From NCBI RefSeq assembly GCF_001983105.1, contig NZ_MOMC01000037.1, positions 84,818 through 89,994 of the forward strand: a DNA stretch of 5,177 nucleotides. The letters run 5' to 3'. Position 1 is the first letter of the stretch, and each line of letters begins with the position of its first letter. This stretch comes from Pseudofrankia asymbiotica (GTDB taxonomy: Bacteria; Actinomycetota; Actinomycetes; Frankiales; Frankiaceae). The notes beneath the pieces are model-generated. The model did not search any database and was not told where the DNA came from. It worked only from the letters and a program-made list of their open reading frames with translations. Both the position numbers and the translations under genes were made by a program. This document shows positions 1-5,177 of the stretch, piece after piece.

Positions 1-889
1 ATCGCGTGCGCGACGCCCTCCGGGTGCGGGTAGTCCGAGCCGAACAGCACCCGCTCCGGACCGATCGCCCGCACCAGCCCGACGACGTCCTCCTCGTAGA
101 ACGGCGAGACGTAGAGGTGCTCCATGAGAACCTCGCTCGGCCGCCCGATCACCTCGCCGCCGGGCCAGTAGCCCTTGCGGCCCATGTGCGCGGCGTGGTC
201 TACGTCGTGCAGCAGCGGGACGACCCAGTTGATGCCGCACTCGAGCGCGACGACGGGTCGACCGGGGAACGCCCCCACAGCGGGCCGGGCTTCATGACGA
301 CGGCGCGCGCGCCCGCGGCGACGACCCGGTCGATCTCGGCGATGGCCAGCTCGGCGTCCGTCAACGAGATCATCGGCGCGGTGATGATCCGGTTGTCCCG
401 GTTGAAGCCCCACTCCTCGTCAAGCCACCGGTTGTAGGAGCGGATGTTCGCGTACAGGGCGGGGATGTCGTCGTGCAGCTCGTTCTCGGCCTGCAGCATC
501 GCGGTGCCGAGCATCAGCCCGGCCTGCACCCGCTCGGCGTCCATCTTCGCCAGCCGGGGGGCGCGCCGCATCATGTCCGGGTAGTCCCAGCCCCGGATGA
601 GCTCGCGGTGGACGAACCCGTCGGTGCTGTCCGGGTTGTCGAGCATCGTGCGCAGGGAGCCGGGCGCACCGATGTAGTCCGTCTGGATCACCCGCATGTA
701 GCGGAACTGCCGGTCACCGAAGTAGAGCTTGCCGCGGCCCTTCTGGTCGACGCGCACGTTGATCACCCGGTCGGCGAACGCCGGCTCGATGAAGCGGCTG
801 AAGCAGTCGTAGGGCTCGTAGTAGTGATGATCGGCGTCGATCAGCTCGTAGCCGAGGTCCGGACGGGCGACGACGGTCTCGGTGCTCAC
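1..889 (-). pseudogene. Amidohydrolase family protein, frameshifted and cut by the window edge
   Basis: This is a metal-dependent TIM-barrel hydrolase of the Amidohydrolase_2 (PF04909) type; the substrate is unknown. The N-terminal part reads ELIDADHHYYEP (residues 15-26), a variant of the family's first metal-binding motif. The C-terminal part, in another frame, reads LLHDVDHAAHMG and then LFGSDYPHPEG, which supply the later metal-ligand histidine and aspartate. The N-terminal frame goes off course after GRSPVDP and stops at 200-202; the C-terminal frame is open from about 251 to position 1. Homologues, as I recall them, have several residues (often xFDxFW-like) between these blocks, so a deletion of 3n+1 bases, roughly 20 bp, would fit. 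The GTG at 889 is preferred: it has GGGAG seven bases upstream. An ATG at 1027 also has GGAGG, but the 46 added codons include TTA, AGA and AGT and look non-coding. The break could be a real mutation or a sequencing or assembly error. Confidence 0.85.
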
Positions 890-1156
890 AAGGATTCTCC
901 CGACTCCGTGGGCCGAGGAGCCGGGCTCACAGCGGCCAAACAGCGCGATGTTGGTAGTGAACGGTCGCCCCCCGGTCCGCGGCCACGGGACGCCATACCC
1001 CGTCCAGGAGAGTAAGCATGCACTCATCTCACCTCCGAGGCCAGGCTAGGCCGATCCGGCCCCACAAGACGCGGGATCTCGGTTTCGGCTCGTTGACCTG
1101 GGTTTTCCCGGCGGCGGACCCTCGACCTCCAGCACGACTTTCCCCTCGAGGCCGTT
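890..1156. other. Non-coding leader of the amidohydrolase gene
   Basis: No convincing gene lies here; the open frames on both strands have poor codon bias. On the minus strand TAGCCT (1043-1048) resembles an actinobacterial -10 box, but no matching -35 is visible. Just behind it are GGAGG (1032-1036) and an ATG (1027) in frame with the amidohydrolase. The sequence therefore leaves two readings: a longer protein starting at 1027, or a leader of about 150 bases with the real start at GTG 889. The rare codons between the two starts favour the leader. Confidence 0.4.
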
Positions 1157-1185
1157 CCGCCCGGACGTGCCCGGGCCCCGGGCGG
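1157..1185 (-). terminator. GC-rich hairpin directly after the TetR gene
   Basis: The arms CCGCCCGG and CCGGGCGG pair perfectly over 8 bp around a 13-base loop, and the stem begins at the base next to the TAG stop of the tetR-like gene. There is no U tract, as is common for actinobacterial terminators. A second palindrome, GCCCGGG/CCCGGGC (1169-1183), overlaps it and could form a competing structure. It probably reduces read-through from the regulator into the amidohydrolase. This is inferred from position and structure only. Confidence 0.45.
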
Positions 1186-1803
1186 CTATCGGACCGGGAC
1201 GATCGAGCCGGGGGGCGTGAGGGCGGCGACGAGCGTGCGAACCAGGTAGAGGCCGGCGTCGGCAGCGGCCAGCCGGCCGGCGTCCACGTCCTGGGCGGCG
1301 GTGTGCATGAGCGTGAGGATCACGGTGACGAGCCATGAGCCGGGCAGGTCGTCGCGGAAGACGCCCTCCGCCTGGCCGCGTTCCACCAGGTGGCCGACGC
1401 GCGTGAGGATGTCGTCGTGCACGTCGCGGATGCGCTCGTGCCCCAGCTCGCGCGCCGCGGCGCCCAGCACGCCACGGTGCTGCTCGATGACCCGCCACGA
1501 GGAGGTCACGAGCGTCGCCAGCGCCTCGACCGGGTCACCGGAGAGATCGAGGCCGTCGAACACGGCGTGCGCGTGGCCGATCGTGCGGGCGAGGACGGCT
1601 TCGACCAGGTCGGCCCGGGTCTTGAAGTGGCCGTAGAGCGTGATGCGACCGACGCCGGCCTCGGCCGCGATGTCCGCGATGCTCACGTTCGGGTCGCGCC
1701 GCAGGCCGCGCGTGGCCGCGTCCAGGATCGCCTCCACGTTGCGGCGCGCGTCGGCCCGCTGGGCCCGCTGGGTCCGCTGCCCGGTCGAGGTGCTTGCGCC
1801 CAC
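1186..1803 (-). CDS. TetR/AcrR family transcriptional regulator
   Basis: This is a one-component, ligand-responsive DNA-binding repressor, normally a homodimer. It has 205 residues, usual for the family. The N-terminal DNA-binding domain (about residues 18-65) contains the helix-turn-helix with SIADIAAEAGVGRITLYGHF, the family's signature, followed by KTRADLVEAVLA. The rest is a variable alpha-helical ligand and dimer domain. GTG 1803 was chosen because GGGAGG lies 10-11 bases upstream, a rather long spacing. An extension to ATG 1887 would contain three TTA codons and run into the palindromic control region, so it is unlikely. The residues before the domain are encoded by a 9-bp tandem repeat. 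The gene is divergent from the P450 gene, the classic arrangement for a TetR protein that controls its neighbour and itself. The ligand cannot be told from sequence. Confidence 0.93.
   Translation of the reverse strand: MGASTSTGQRTQRAQRADARRNVEAILDAATRGLRRDPNVSIADIAAEAGVGRITLYGHFKTRADLVEAVLARTIGHAHAVFDGLDLSGDPVEALATLVTSSWRVIEQHRGVLGAAARELGHERIRDVHDDILTRVGHLVERGQAEGVFRDDLPGSWLVTVILTLMHTAAQDVDAGRLAAADAGLYLVRTLVAALTPPGSIVPVR
1753..1779 (+). repeat. Three 9-bp tandem repeats inside the TetR gene
   Basis: GGCCCGCTG occurs at 1753-1761 and 1762-1770 and as GGTCCGCTG at 1771-1779. On the coding (minus) strand they encode QRT-QRA-QRA just before the helix-turn-helix domain. Being in frame, gain or loss of a copy would only change the length of the basic N-terminal arm. 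Confidence 0.75.
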
Positions 1804-1833
1804 CGCCGCCCGACCCTCCCAGACGATCACCAG

Positions 1834-1848
1834 TAACCCGTACCCGTT
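1834..1848. promoter_or_regulatory. Possible second TetR operator (partial palindrome)
   Basis: AACCCGTACCCGTT (1835-1848) is symmetric at 10 of 14 positions around a central GTAC. Its left part, TAACCCGTAC (1834-1843), repeats the left arm of the main palindrome, TAACTCGTAC (1876-1885), with one mismatch and a start-to-start distance of 42 bp. That is about four helical turns, so two dimers could bind on the same face of the DNA. It sits close upstream of the regulator's start, a position suited to autoregulation. This is inference. Confidence 0.35.
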
Positions 1849-1875
1849 GATTCGAGTTGATGGTAACGTGCCAGC

Positions 1876-1901
1876 TAACTCGTACATTCATGTTCAAGTT
1901 A
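1876..1901. promoter_or_regulatory. 26-bp imperfect palindrome, putative TetR operator
   Basis: The arms TAACTCGTACAT (1876-1887) and ATGTTCAAGTTA (1890-1901) are reverse complements at 10 of 12 positions, with a TC spacer. The element is AT-rich in a GC-rich background, lies between the divergent TetR and P450 genes, and ends two bases before the P450 ribosome site. Bound repressor would block the P450 transcript start or leader. Length and symmetry suit a TetR dimer site. I could not identify convincing -35/-10 boxes; TTGATG (1857-1862) is a possible -35 for the P450. Confidence 0.55.
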
Positions 1902-1903
1902 AT

Positions 1904-1908
1904 GGAGG
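1904..1908 (+). promoter_or_regulatory. Ribosome binding site of the P450 gene
   Basis: GGAGG lies five bases before GTG 1914 and decides the start. The in-frame ATG at 1902 overlaps this site, and those at 1857 and 1890 lie in the AT-rich control region, the latter inside the palindrome. Confidence 0.75.
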
Positions 1909-1913
1909 TCTCC

Positions 1914-3200
1914 GTGACCACCGTCGAGCGTGCCACGGCCGGGGCCCACCTCGATACGCACGCCAGCGCCGCGACCGTGCGACCCGCCCCCGGACCGATG
2001 GACGCGGCGGCGATCATCGAGGCCCTGACGACCCAGCAGGGGCGGACCAACCCGTTCCCGCTCTACACGCGAGCACTCGAGCTCGGCCCGGTCGCGGTCA
2101 TCGCCGACGGCTGGTACCTCGTTTCCAGCCATGCCGCGGTCAACCGCGTGCTGCGCGATCCGCGTTTCGGAATCGCCGAGCCCGCCGACGGGTCGACCGA
2201 GCACGACGCGCTGGCGGCTTTGAACCGGTCGATCCTGCGAGCGAACCCGCCCGGGCACGGCCGGATGCGATCCCTGATCTCCTCGGTGTTCACCCCGCGC
2301 CGGGTCGCGGCCCTGCGGCCGGCGGTCGAGAAGGCGGTCGACCTGCTGCTGGACGGGCTGTCGGACGCGGGCGCCGACGGCGCGCCGTTCGACTTCATGG
2401 AGGAGTTCGCGTTCCAGCTCCCGGTCTCGGTGATCTGCGAGCTGCTCGGCGTACCGGTCGCCGACCGCCACCGGTTCCGGGCGCCCGCGGCGGACCTGAC
2501 CGTCGCCCTGGAACTCACGGCCGACCCCGCCGACCTGGAGCCGGCGGGCGCGGCGGCGCGGGAGTTGTCCCGCTACTTCCGAGAACTGATCACCGAGAGG
2601 CGCGGCGACCCGGGCGGCGACCTCATCAGTGCCCTGATCGCCGCCCGCGACACCGATGACGGCCGGCTGTCCGACGTCGAACTGGTCGCCAACCTGGTCG
2701 TCCTCCTGGTCGCGGGATTCGAGACGACCACGAACCTCCTCGGCAACGGCCTCGCGATCCTCTTCGAACGGCCCCGGCTGACGGCGCGGCTGCGTTCCGG
2801 GGACGTCCCGATCGCGGGATTCGTCGAGGAGGTTCTGCGCTACGACTCACCGGTCCAGGCGACCCTGCGGGTGGCGCGCGCGGATGGCCTGGCCGTGGAC
2901 GGGAGGCCGATCCCCAAGGGCGGCCAGCTTGTCCTGCTGATCGGATCGGCCAACCGGGATCCCGACCGCTACCCCGACCCCGGCGGCTTCGACCCCACCC
3001 GCGTCGGCGGCGCGCCGCTCGCCTTCGGCGCCGGCGCGCACGTCTGCCTTGGCAACAGCCTGGCGCGGCTCGAGGCGGGAACGGCGTTCCCCCGGCTGCT
3101 CGACCGCTTTCCCGACCTGGCTCCCGCCGGGGCGCCTACCCGCCGGGATCGCCTCGTCCTGCGCGGCTACGAGACTCTCCCGGTGACCGTCACCGCGTGA
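1914..3200 (+). CDS. Cytochrome P450
   Basis: This is a soluble heme-thiolate monooxygenase that uses O2 and two electrons to hydroxylate or otherwise oxidise a small molecule. The 428 residues contain all P450 landmarks. HGRMR (115-119) lies in the C-helix heme-contact region. AGFETT (267-272) is the I-helix oxygen-activation motif with acid-threonine pair E270-T271. E306-V-L-R309 is the K-helix ExxR. FGAGAHVCLG is the heme loop with the ligand Cys378. It looks like a typical class I bacterial P450 (CYP107-like in general feel), with no signal peptide, membrane anchor or fused reductase. It would need a ferredoxin and ferredoxin reductase, and neither is encoded here. Divergence from a TetR gene and the palindrome just upstream suggest substrate-induced expression. 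The substrate cannot be deduced; catabolic and secondary-metabolite roles are both possible. All key residues are intact. Confidence 0.97.
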   Translation: MTTVERATAGAHLDTHASAATVRPAPGPMDAAAIIEALTTQQGRTNPFPLYTRALELGPVAVIADGWYLVSSHAAVNRVLRDPRFGIAEPADGSTEHDALAALNRSILRANPPGHGRMRSLISSVFTPRRVAALRPAVEKAVDLLLDGLSDAGADGAPFDFMEEFAFQLPVSVICELLGVPVADRHRFRAPAADLTVALELTADPADLEPAGAAARELSRYFRELITERRGDPGGDLISALIAARDTDDGRLSDVELVANLVVLLVAGFETTTNLLGNGLAILFERPRLTARLRSGDVPIAGFVEEVLRYDSPVQATLRVARADGLAVDGRPIPKGGQLVLLIGSANRDPDRYPDPGGFDPTRVGGAPLAFGAGAHVCLGNSLARLEAGTAFPRLLDRFPDLAPAGAPTRRDRLVLRGYETLPVTVTA

Positions 3201-3268
3201 CGCGGAAGTGCGGTACCGGGACCCGGGCCTGCCCCAGAGCCGTCCTCGGTGGGCCCGATCTCGAATGT

Positions 3269-3304
3269 GGACGTCACGCCCGACGTCCCGCTCGACGTCC
3301 CGCG
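3269..3304 (+). repeat. Three 12-bp tandem repeats between convergent genes
   Basis: The units are GGACGTCACGCC (3269-3280), CGACGTCCCGCT (3281-3292) and CGACGTCCCGCG (3293-3304). Each contains the palindrome GACGTC, so the centres are evenly spaced at 12 bp. The array lies in the 127-bp gap between the P450 stop and the GPP34 stop and has no clear coding role. It may be a chance minisatellite. Confidence 0.7.
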
Positions 3305-3327
3305 CCGATTCGCGCGGTCGGTGCCTG

Positions 3328-3996
3328 TCAGGACGAGCTGCTCCCCGCGGCCGCGGCGACGCTGGCGCCGATCGCCGCGTTGGTCGCCGCCTGCGCCTCC
3401 CGCAGGACCCGCACCACGATCGGGGCGACCGGCGTCGCGGACGTGGCGGTGGCTATCCGCTCCTTGGCGTGCTCGCGGTCGGCGCGGTCCGGTGCCACGA
3501 CCTCGAGGAGCCGCGAGGGGCCGGTGAGCGCGAGCAGCGCGGCCGTACGCGCGTCAAGCGGGCCGTCGCCGCGGGCCGCCTCCCGGGCACGGCGCACGAT
3601 GTCGTCGCGCAGGTCGGCTCGCAGTACCGGGTGCCGGACTACCGGAAAAAGCAGCATCCGTCGCCGTTCCCGCCCGACGATCTTCTCCTCGAGGAGACGG
3701 TCGAGCACCATGTTCCAGACTCCTCCCAGCGCCTTGTCGAGCCGGCGCACCTGGTCGGCGGCGCGGCGGCCCTTCACCTCGCCGACCGCTCGGTGCGCCG
3801 CCGCCAGCAGCGGGTCGGACGGTGGAGGCCCCACCGGGTGGAATCGCCTGCCGTCCACGATCATGCCGTGGGAGAGACCGAGCTCGGCGACGAGCGCGCC
3901 GCTCAGCGTCGTGGTCAACGGCTGCCGTGACGAATTCACCGGCGAGCCTTTGGCCGGGTCAAGAGCGAGCAGGAGCAGTTCCTCGGCGATGAGCAC
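3328..3996 (-). CDS. GPP34 family phosphoprotein (GOLPH3-like)
   Basis: This 222-residue protein matches the bacterial branch of the GPP34 family (PF05719), whose eukaryotic members bind phosphatidylinositol 4-phosphate at the Golgi. The role in actinobacteria is not established. Recognisable blocks are LIAEELLLLALDP at the N-terminus, LSGALVAELGL, and a middle segment ending LLEEKIVGRERRRMLLFP, with arginines before the hydrophobic hairpin typical of the family. DARTAALLALTGPSRLLEVV is the late conserved helix. The C-terminus is rich in Ala and Ser. No signal peptide or membrane helix is visible, so it is probably cytoplasmic or membrane-peripheral. The GTG at 3996 is preceded by GGAGG at a six-base spacing. 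The gene is convergent with the P450 and is separated from the upstream glsB-like gene by a strong hairpin, so it is probably transcribed on its own. Confidence 0.88.
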   Translation of the reverse strand: MLIAEELLLLALDPAKGSPVNSSRQPLTTTLSGALVAELGLSHGMIVDGRRFHPVGPPPSDPLLAAAHRAVGEVKGRRAADQVRRLDKALGGVWNMVLDRLLEEKIVGRERRRMLLFPVVRHPVLRADLRDDIVRRAREAARGDGPLDARTAALLALTGPSRLLEVVAPDRADREHAKERIATATSATPVAPIVVRVLREAQAATNAAIGASVAAAAGSSSS

Positions 3997-4048
3997 GATT
4001 CGCCTCCAGGCTGATCGGTGATTCGACGCGCTGATGGGTTTAACCGCG

Positions 4049-4089
4049 ACGGGCGGTTGGGGTGCCGTGGTGGCACCCCAACCGCCCGT
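4049..4089 (-). terminator. Strong 18-bp perfect hairpin between glsB-like and GPP34 genes
   Basis: The left arm 4049-4066 and the right arm 4072-4089 are perfect reverse complements over 18 bp (ACGGGCGGTTGGGGTGCC and its complement), with the loop GTGGT. It lies about 90 bp past the glsB-like stop and 53 bp before the GPP34 start, in the direction of both genes. No real U tract follows on either strand. It most likely terminates the glsB-like transcript. A weaker inverted repeat, CCGATCC (4129-4135) with GGATCGG (4156-4162), lies closer to the stop. Confidence 0.7.
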
Positions 4090-4179
4090 TCACGTGGGAG
4101 CGAATGTCTAGCGTGACCTGCCCGCCGGCCGATCCATCTCTCTTGTGGATTGACGGGATCGGTCCTTATGACCGCGGCG

Positions 4180-4455
4180 TCAGCGCAGGACGCGGCGGTG
4201 GGTCACGGCCCGGTAAACCAGCAGAACGATGATCGCACCGATGATGGACCCGACAACCCCGGACGGCTGCAGCGCGCCCTCGTTCAGGTCCTTACCGAAG
4301 ATGAGGTAACCGAGAAATCCGCCGAGGAACGAGCCAACGACACCAAGGACGATGGTCGCGCCGATGCCCATCGGGTCACGGCCGGGCACGAGGAAACGCG
4401 CAAGAGCTCCGGCCACCAGGCCGAGCAGAAGCCAGAAGATGATGGTCCAGACCAC
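4180..4455 (-). CDS. GlsB/YeaQ/YmgE family stress response membrane protein
   Basis: This 91-residue inner-membrane protein is of the Transgly_assoc type (PF04226). Three hydrophobic helices are visible at about residues 4-24, 30-54 and 66-84, with dense glycines ([27 protein letters not shown]) that allow tight packing. [14 protein letters not shown] between helices 1 and 2 is the family's hallmark loop. The tail THRRVLR is basic. The family is linked to general and envelope stress in several bacteria, but its biochemical activity is unknown; the old name transglycosylase-associated does not imply an enzyme. The GTG at 4455 has GGAGG five bases upstream. A possible stress-sigma promoter lies about 60 bp upstream and a strong hairpin lies downstream, so it appears monocistronic. 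Confidence 0.93.
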   Translation of the reverse strand: MVWTIIFWLLLGLVAGALARFLVPGRDPMGIGATIVLGVVGSFLGGFLGYLIFGKDLNEGALQPSGVVGSIIGAIIVLLVYRAVTHRRVLR

Positions 4456-4513
4456 GGGAGCCTCCAGGTAGGTGAAGCGTTTCGACGATCACCCGTCGTG
4501 ATTTCGGAAGCTT

Positions 4514-4539
4514 TATCCCACCCGTCGCGCCACCCAAAC
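4514..4539 (-). promoter_or_regulatory. Possible SigB/SigF-type promoter of the glsB-like gene
   Basis: On the minus strand GTTT (4536-4539) is followed after 16 bases by GGGATA (4514-4519). This resembles the GTTT-N14-17-GGGTAT pattern of actinobacterial SigB/SigF stress promoters, with the last bases permuted. Transcription would start near 4507, leaving a leader of about 50 bases. The assignment fits the stress role of the gene but rests on a short motif. Confidence 0.4.
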
Positions 4540-4559
4540 ACAGAAGTTCACCGACGCAG

Positions 4560-4587
4560 CCGTCAGGGCCGACAAAGGCCCTGACGG
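4560..4587 (-). terminator. Perfect 11-bp hairpin upstream of the glsB-like promoter
   Basis: CCGTCAGGGCC (4560-4570) and GGCCCTGACGG (4577-4587) pair fully around a six-base loop. Read on the minus strand it lies about 115 bp past the stop at 4702, so it probably ends the transcript of the damaged gene and shields the glsB-like gene from read-through. A short palindrome GGGCGCCC (4589-4596) follows. No U tract is present. Confidence 0.6.
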
Positions 4588-4701
4588 GGGGCGCCCAACG
4601 GCTAACGCAGACACAAAGAGAAGTCGCCTCGTAACTTTACGTGTCCAGAATTGGTCGACGCGGACCCTGTTGGCTGAACGACGATCCGGAGCGTTGCCCT
4701 G
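4588..4701. other. Spacer between hairpin and damaged gene
   Basis: Apart from the GGGCGCCC palindrome at its left end, I see no gene, repeat or clear promoter here. The open frames crossing it lack the G/C third-position bias of the real genes. Confidence 0.4.
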
Positions 4702-4986
4702 CTACGCGGGTGGGGTCACGTCCCAGACGACTCCGAACTCGGAGCCGTCGCCCTGCCAGGTGCCGTCAGCGGCCCGGCGGCCTGCCCAGCGTCGTTGATG
4801 TACGACTCGCCGACGTCCCCGGCCATGTCGAGACCACCCGGCGGAGTGGCGCCGCCGCTGGGCGACGCCAGGGTGAGCCGCCTGGCGGTCACCGGGATCG
4901 AGCCGTCGGCGAACGGGATCTCCGCGAGGAGGGGGCGAGTGGATGATGGTCGGCGACACGGGCGGGCAGCTCTGCCGACTCGACAT
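4702..4986 (-). pseudogene. Remnant of an unrecognised gene, needing two frame changes
   Basis: Three minus-strand stretches look coding by third-position bias and by protein character, but they sit in two frames. About 4936-4986 reads SCPPVSPTIIHSP. About 4788-4934 reads LLAEIPFADGSIPVTARR, then LTLASPSGG and DMAGDVGESYINDA. About 4702-4787 reads WAGRRAADGTWQGDGSEF, then GVVWDVTPPA and the TAG stop. The first change falls at a run of five G on the plus strand (4931-4935); removing one G joins the first two parts smoothly. The second falls near 4788 and returns to the original frame. So two opposite indels would explain the break, whether real decay or sequencing errors. I do not recognise the family. 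The frame stays open further right, with an ATG at 5073, so the 5' end is uncertain. Confidence 0.4.
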
Positions 4987-5108
4987 TCCCCGGGTCGTCA
5001 CCGACGTCTGGAACCTCCCGCACTGCTGCCGGGTCTGGCCACACGCTGAGGGCCCGGAGAATGTTCGACACATTCCGTCCGGACCGCGGGTCGCGGCATG
5101 ATGCGTGC

Positions 5109-5177
5109 GTGTGGTCTGGTGACTTCGAGGTACATCTGACCTGCTCGGCCATGGAGGTGGACGCACTCGCGGCATTC
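5109..5177 (+). CDS. Partial plus-strand gene, start unresolved, runs off the right edge
   Basis: From GTG 5109 the frame reads SGDFEVHLTC, then SAMEVDALAAF, and continues through the window end. DFEVHLT followed by an ALAAF-like segment recalls the N-terminus of a small uncharacterised actinobacterial protein family, but this is an impression from memory, not a match I can prove. The start could also be ATG 5061 (GAGGG eight bases upstream) or ATG 5151. If real, the gene is divergent from the damaged gene on its left. Too little is present to assign a function. Confidence 0.3.
   Translation, partial: MWSGDFEVHLTCSAMEVDALAAF

Noticed and set aside
473..1015. Long plus-strand open frame opposite the amidohydrolase
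   Set aside because: It mirrors the minus-strand gene, has the repetitive Arg/Val/Ala make-up of an antisense shadow, and no family motif.
1640..2659. Plus-strand open frame of 339 codons crossing the TetR gene and the first half of the P450
   Set aside because: Arg/Pro/Gly-rich translation, overlapping two well supported genes in other frames; typical of high-GC DNA.
3181..3195. Short inverted repeat CGGTGA/TCACCG at the end of the P450 gene
   Set aside because: Only six base pairs inside coding sequence, before the stop; not enough to call a terminator.
3249..3527. Small plus-strand frame beginning with the repeat DVTPDVPLDVP
   Set aside because: The repeat comes from the 12-bp tandem DNA repeat, and the rest is antisense to the GPP34 gene.
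3197..4021. Plus-strand open frame of 274 codons opposite the GPP34 gene, touching the P450 stop
   Set aside because: Low-complexity Arg/Ser/Ala translation; the minus strand carries clear GPP34 blocks with a proper ribosome site.
4943..5101. Plus-strand 52-codon frame (MMVGDTGGQL...) with a GGAGGGGG site seven bases upstream
   Set aside because: The ribosome-like site is the G run that lies opposite the damaged minus-strand gene; codon bias fades in the second half and no family is recognisable. It stays possible but weak.
1..5177. tRNA or rRNA genes, CRISPR arrays, insertion sequences, phage attachment sites
   Set aside because: No cloverleaf, spaced repeat array, transposase motif or terminal inverted repeat with target duplication was seen on either strand.

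Overview
The window is high-GC DNA with strong G/C preference at third codon positions, frequent GTG starts behind GGAGG-type ribosome sites, and GC-rich hairpins instead of U-tailed terminators. This points to an actinomycete. The gene set (amidohydrolase, TetR regulator, cytochrome P450, GPP34 protein, GlsB/YeaQ-type membrane protein) suits a soil or plant-associated genus such as Frankia, Pseudofrankia, Pseudonocardia or Mycobacterium. That genus-level guess is inference only.

Layout. Positions 1-889 (minus) hold a metal-dependent amidohydrolase of the Amidohydrolase_2 type. It runs off the left edge and is broken by a frameshift near 249-256. Positions 890-1185 are its leader plus a GC-rich hairpin directly behind the next gene. 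Positions 1186-1803 (minus) encode a TetR-type repressor. It is divergent from a complete cytochrome P450 at 1914-3200 (plus). The unusually AT-rich gap between them carries a 26-bp imperfect palindrome and a repeated half-site 42 bp away, a plausible operator for the TetR protein. Behind the P450 is a small 12-bp tandem repeat. A GPP34-family protein follows at 3328-3996 (minus), convergent with the P450. An 18-bp perfect hairpin at 4049-4089 separates it from a three-helix GlsB/YeaQ/YmgE protein at 4180-4455 (minus), which has a possible stress-sigma promoter upstream. Another perfect hairpin lies at 4560-4587. From about 4700 to the right end the sequence is hard to read: the remains of a minus-strand gene that needs two frame changes, then the likely start of a plus-strand gene cut by the window edge.

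Function. TetR, P450 and amidohydrolase could form a small ligand-controlled oxidation/hydrolysis module, but only the TetR-P450 divergence and the palindrome support this directly. No ferredoxin or reductase for the P450 is present. GPP34 and GlsB are probably independent housekeeping or stress genes. I see no clear new multi-gene system. The points most worth a second look are the operator pair, the two frame-disrupted genes and the putative stress promoter of glsB.
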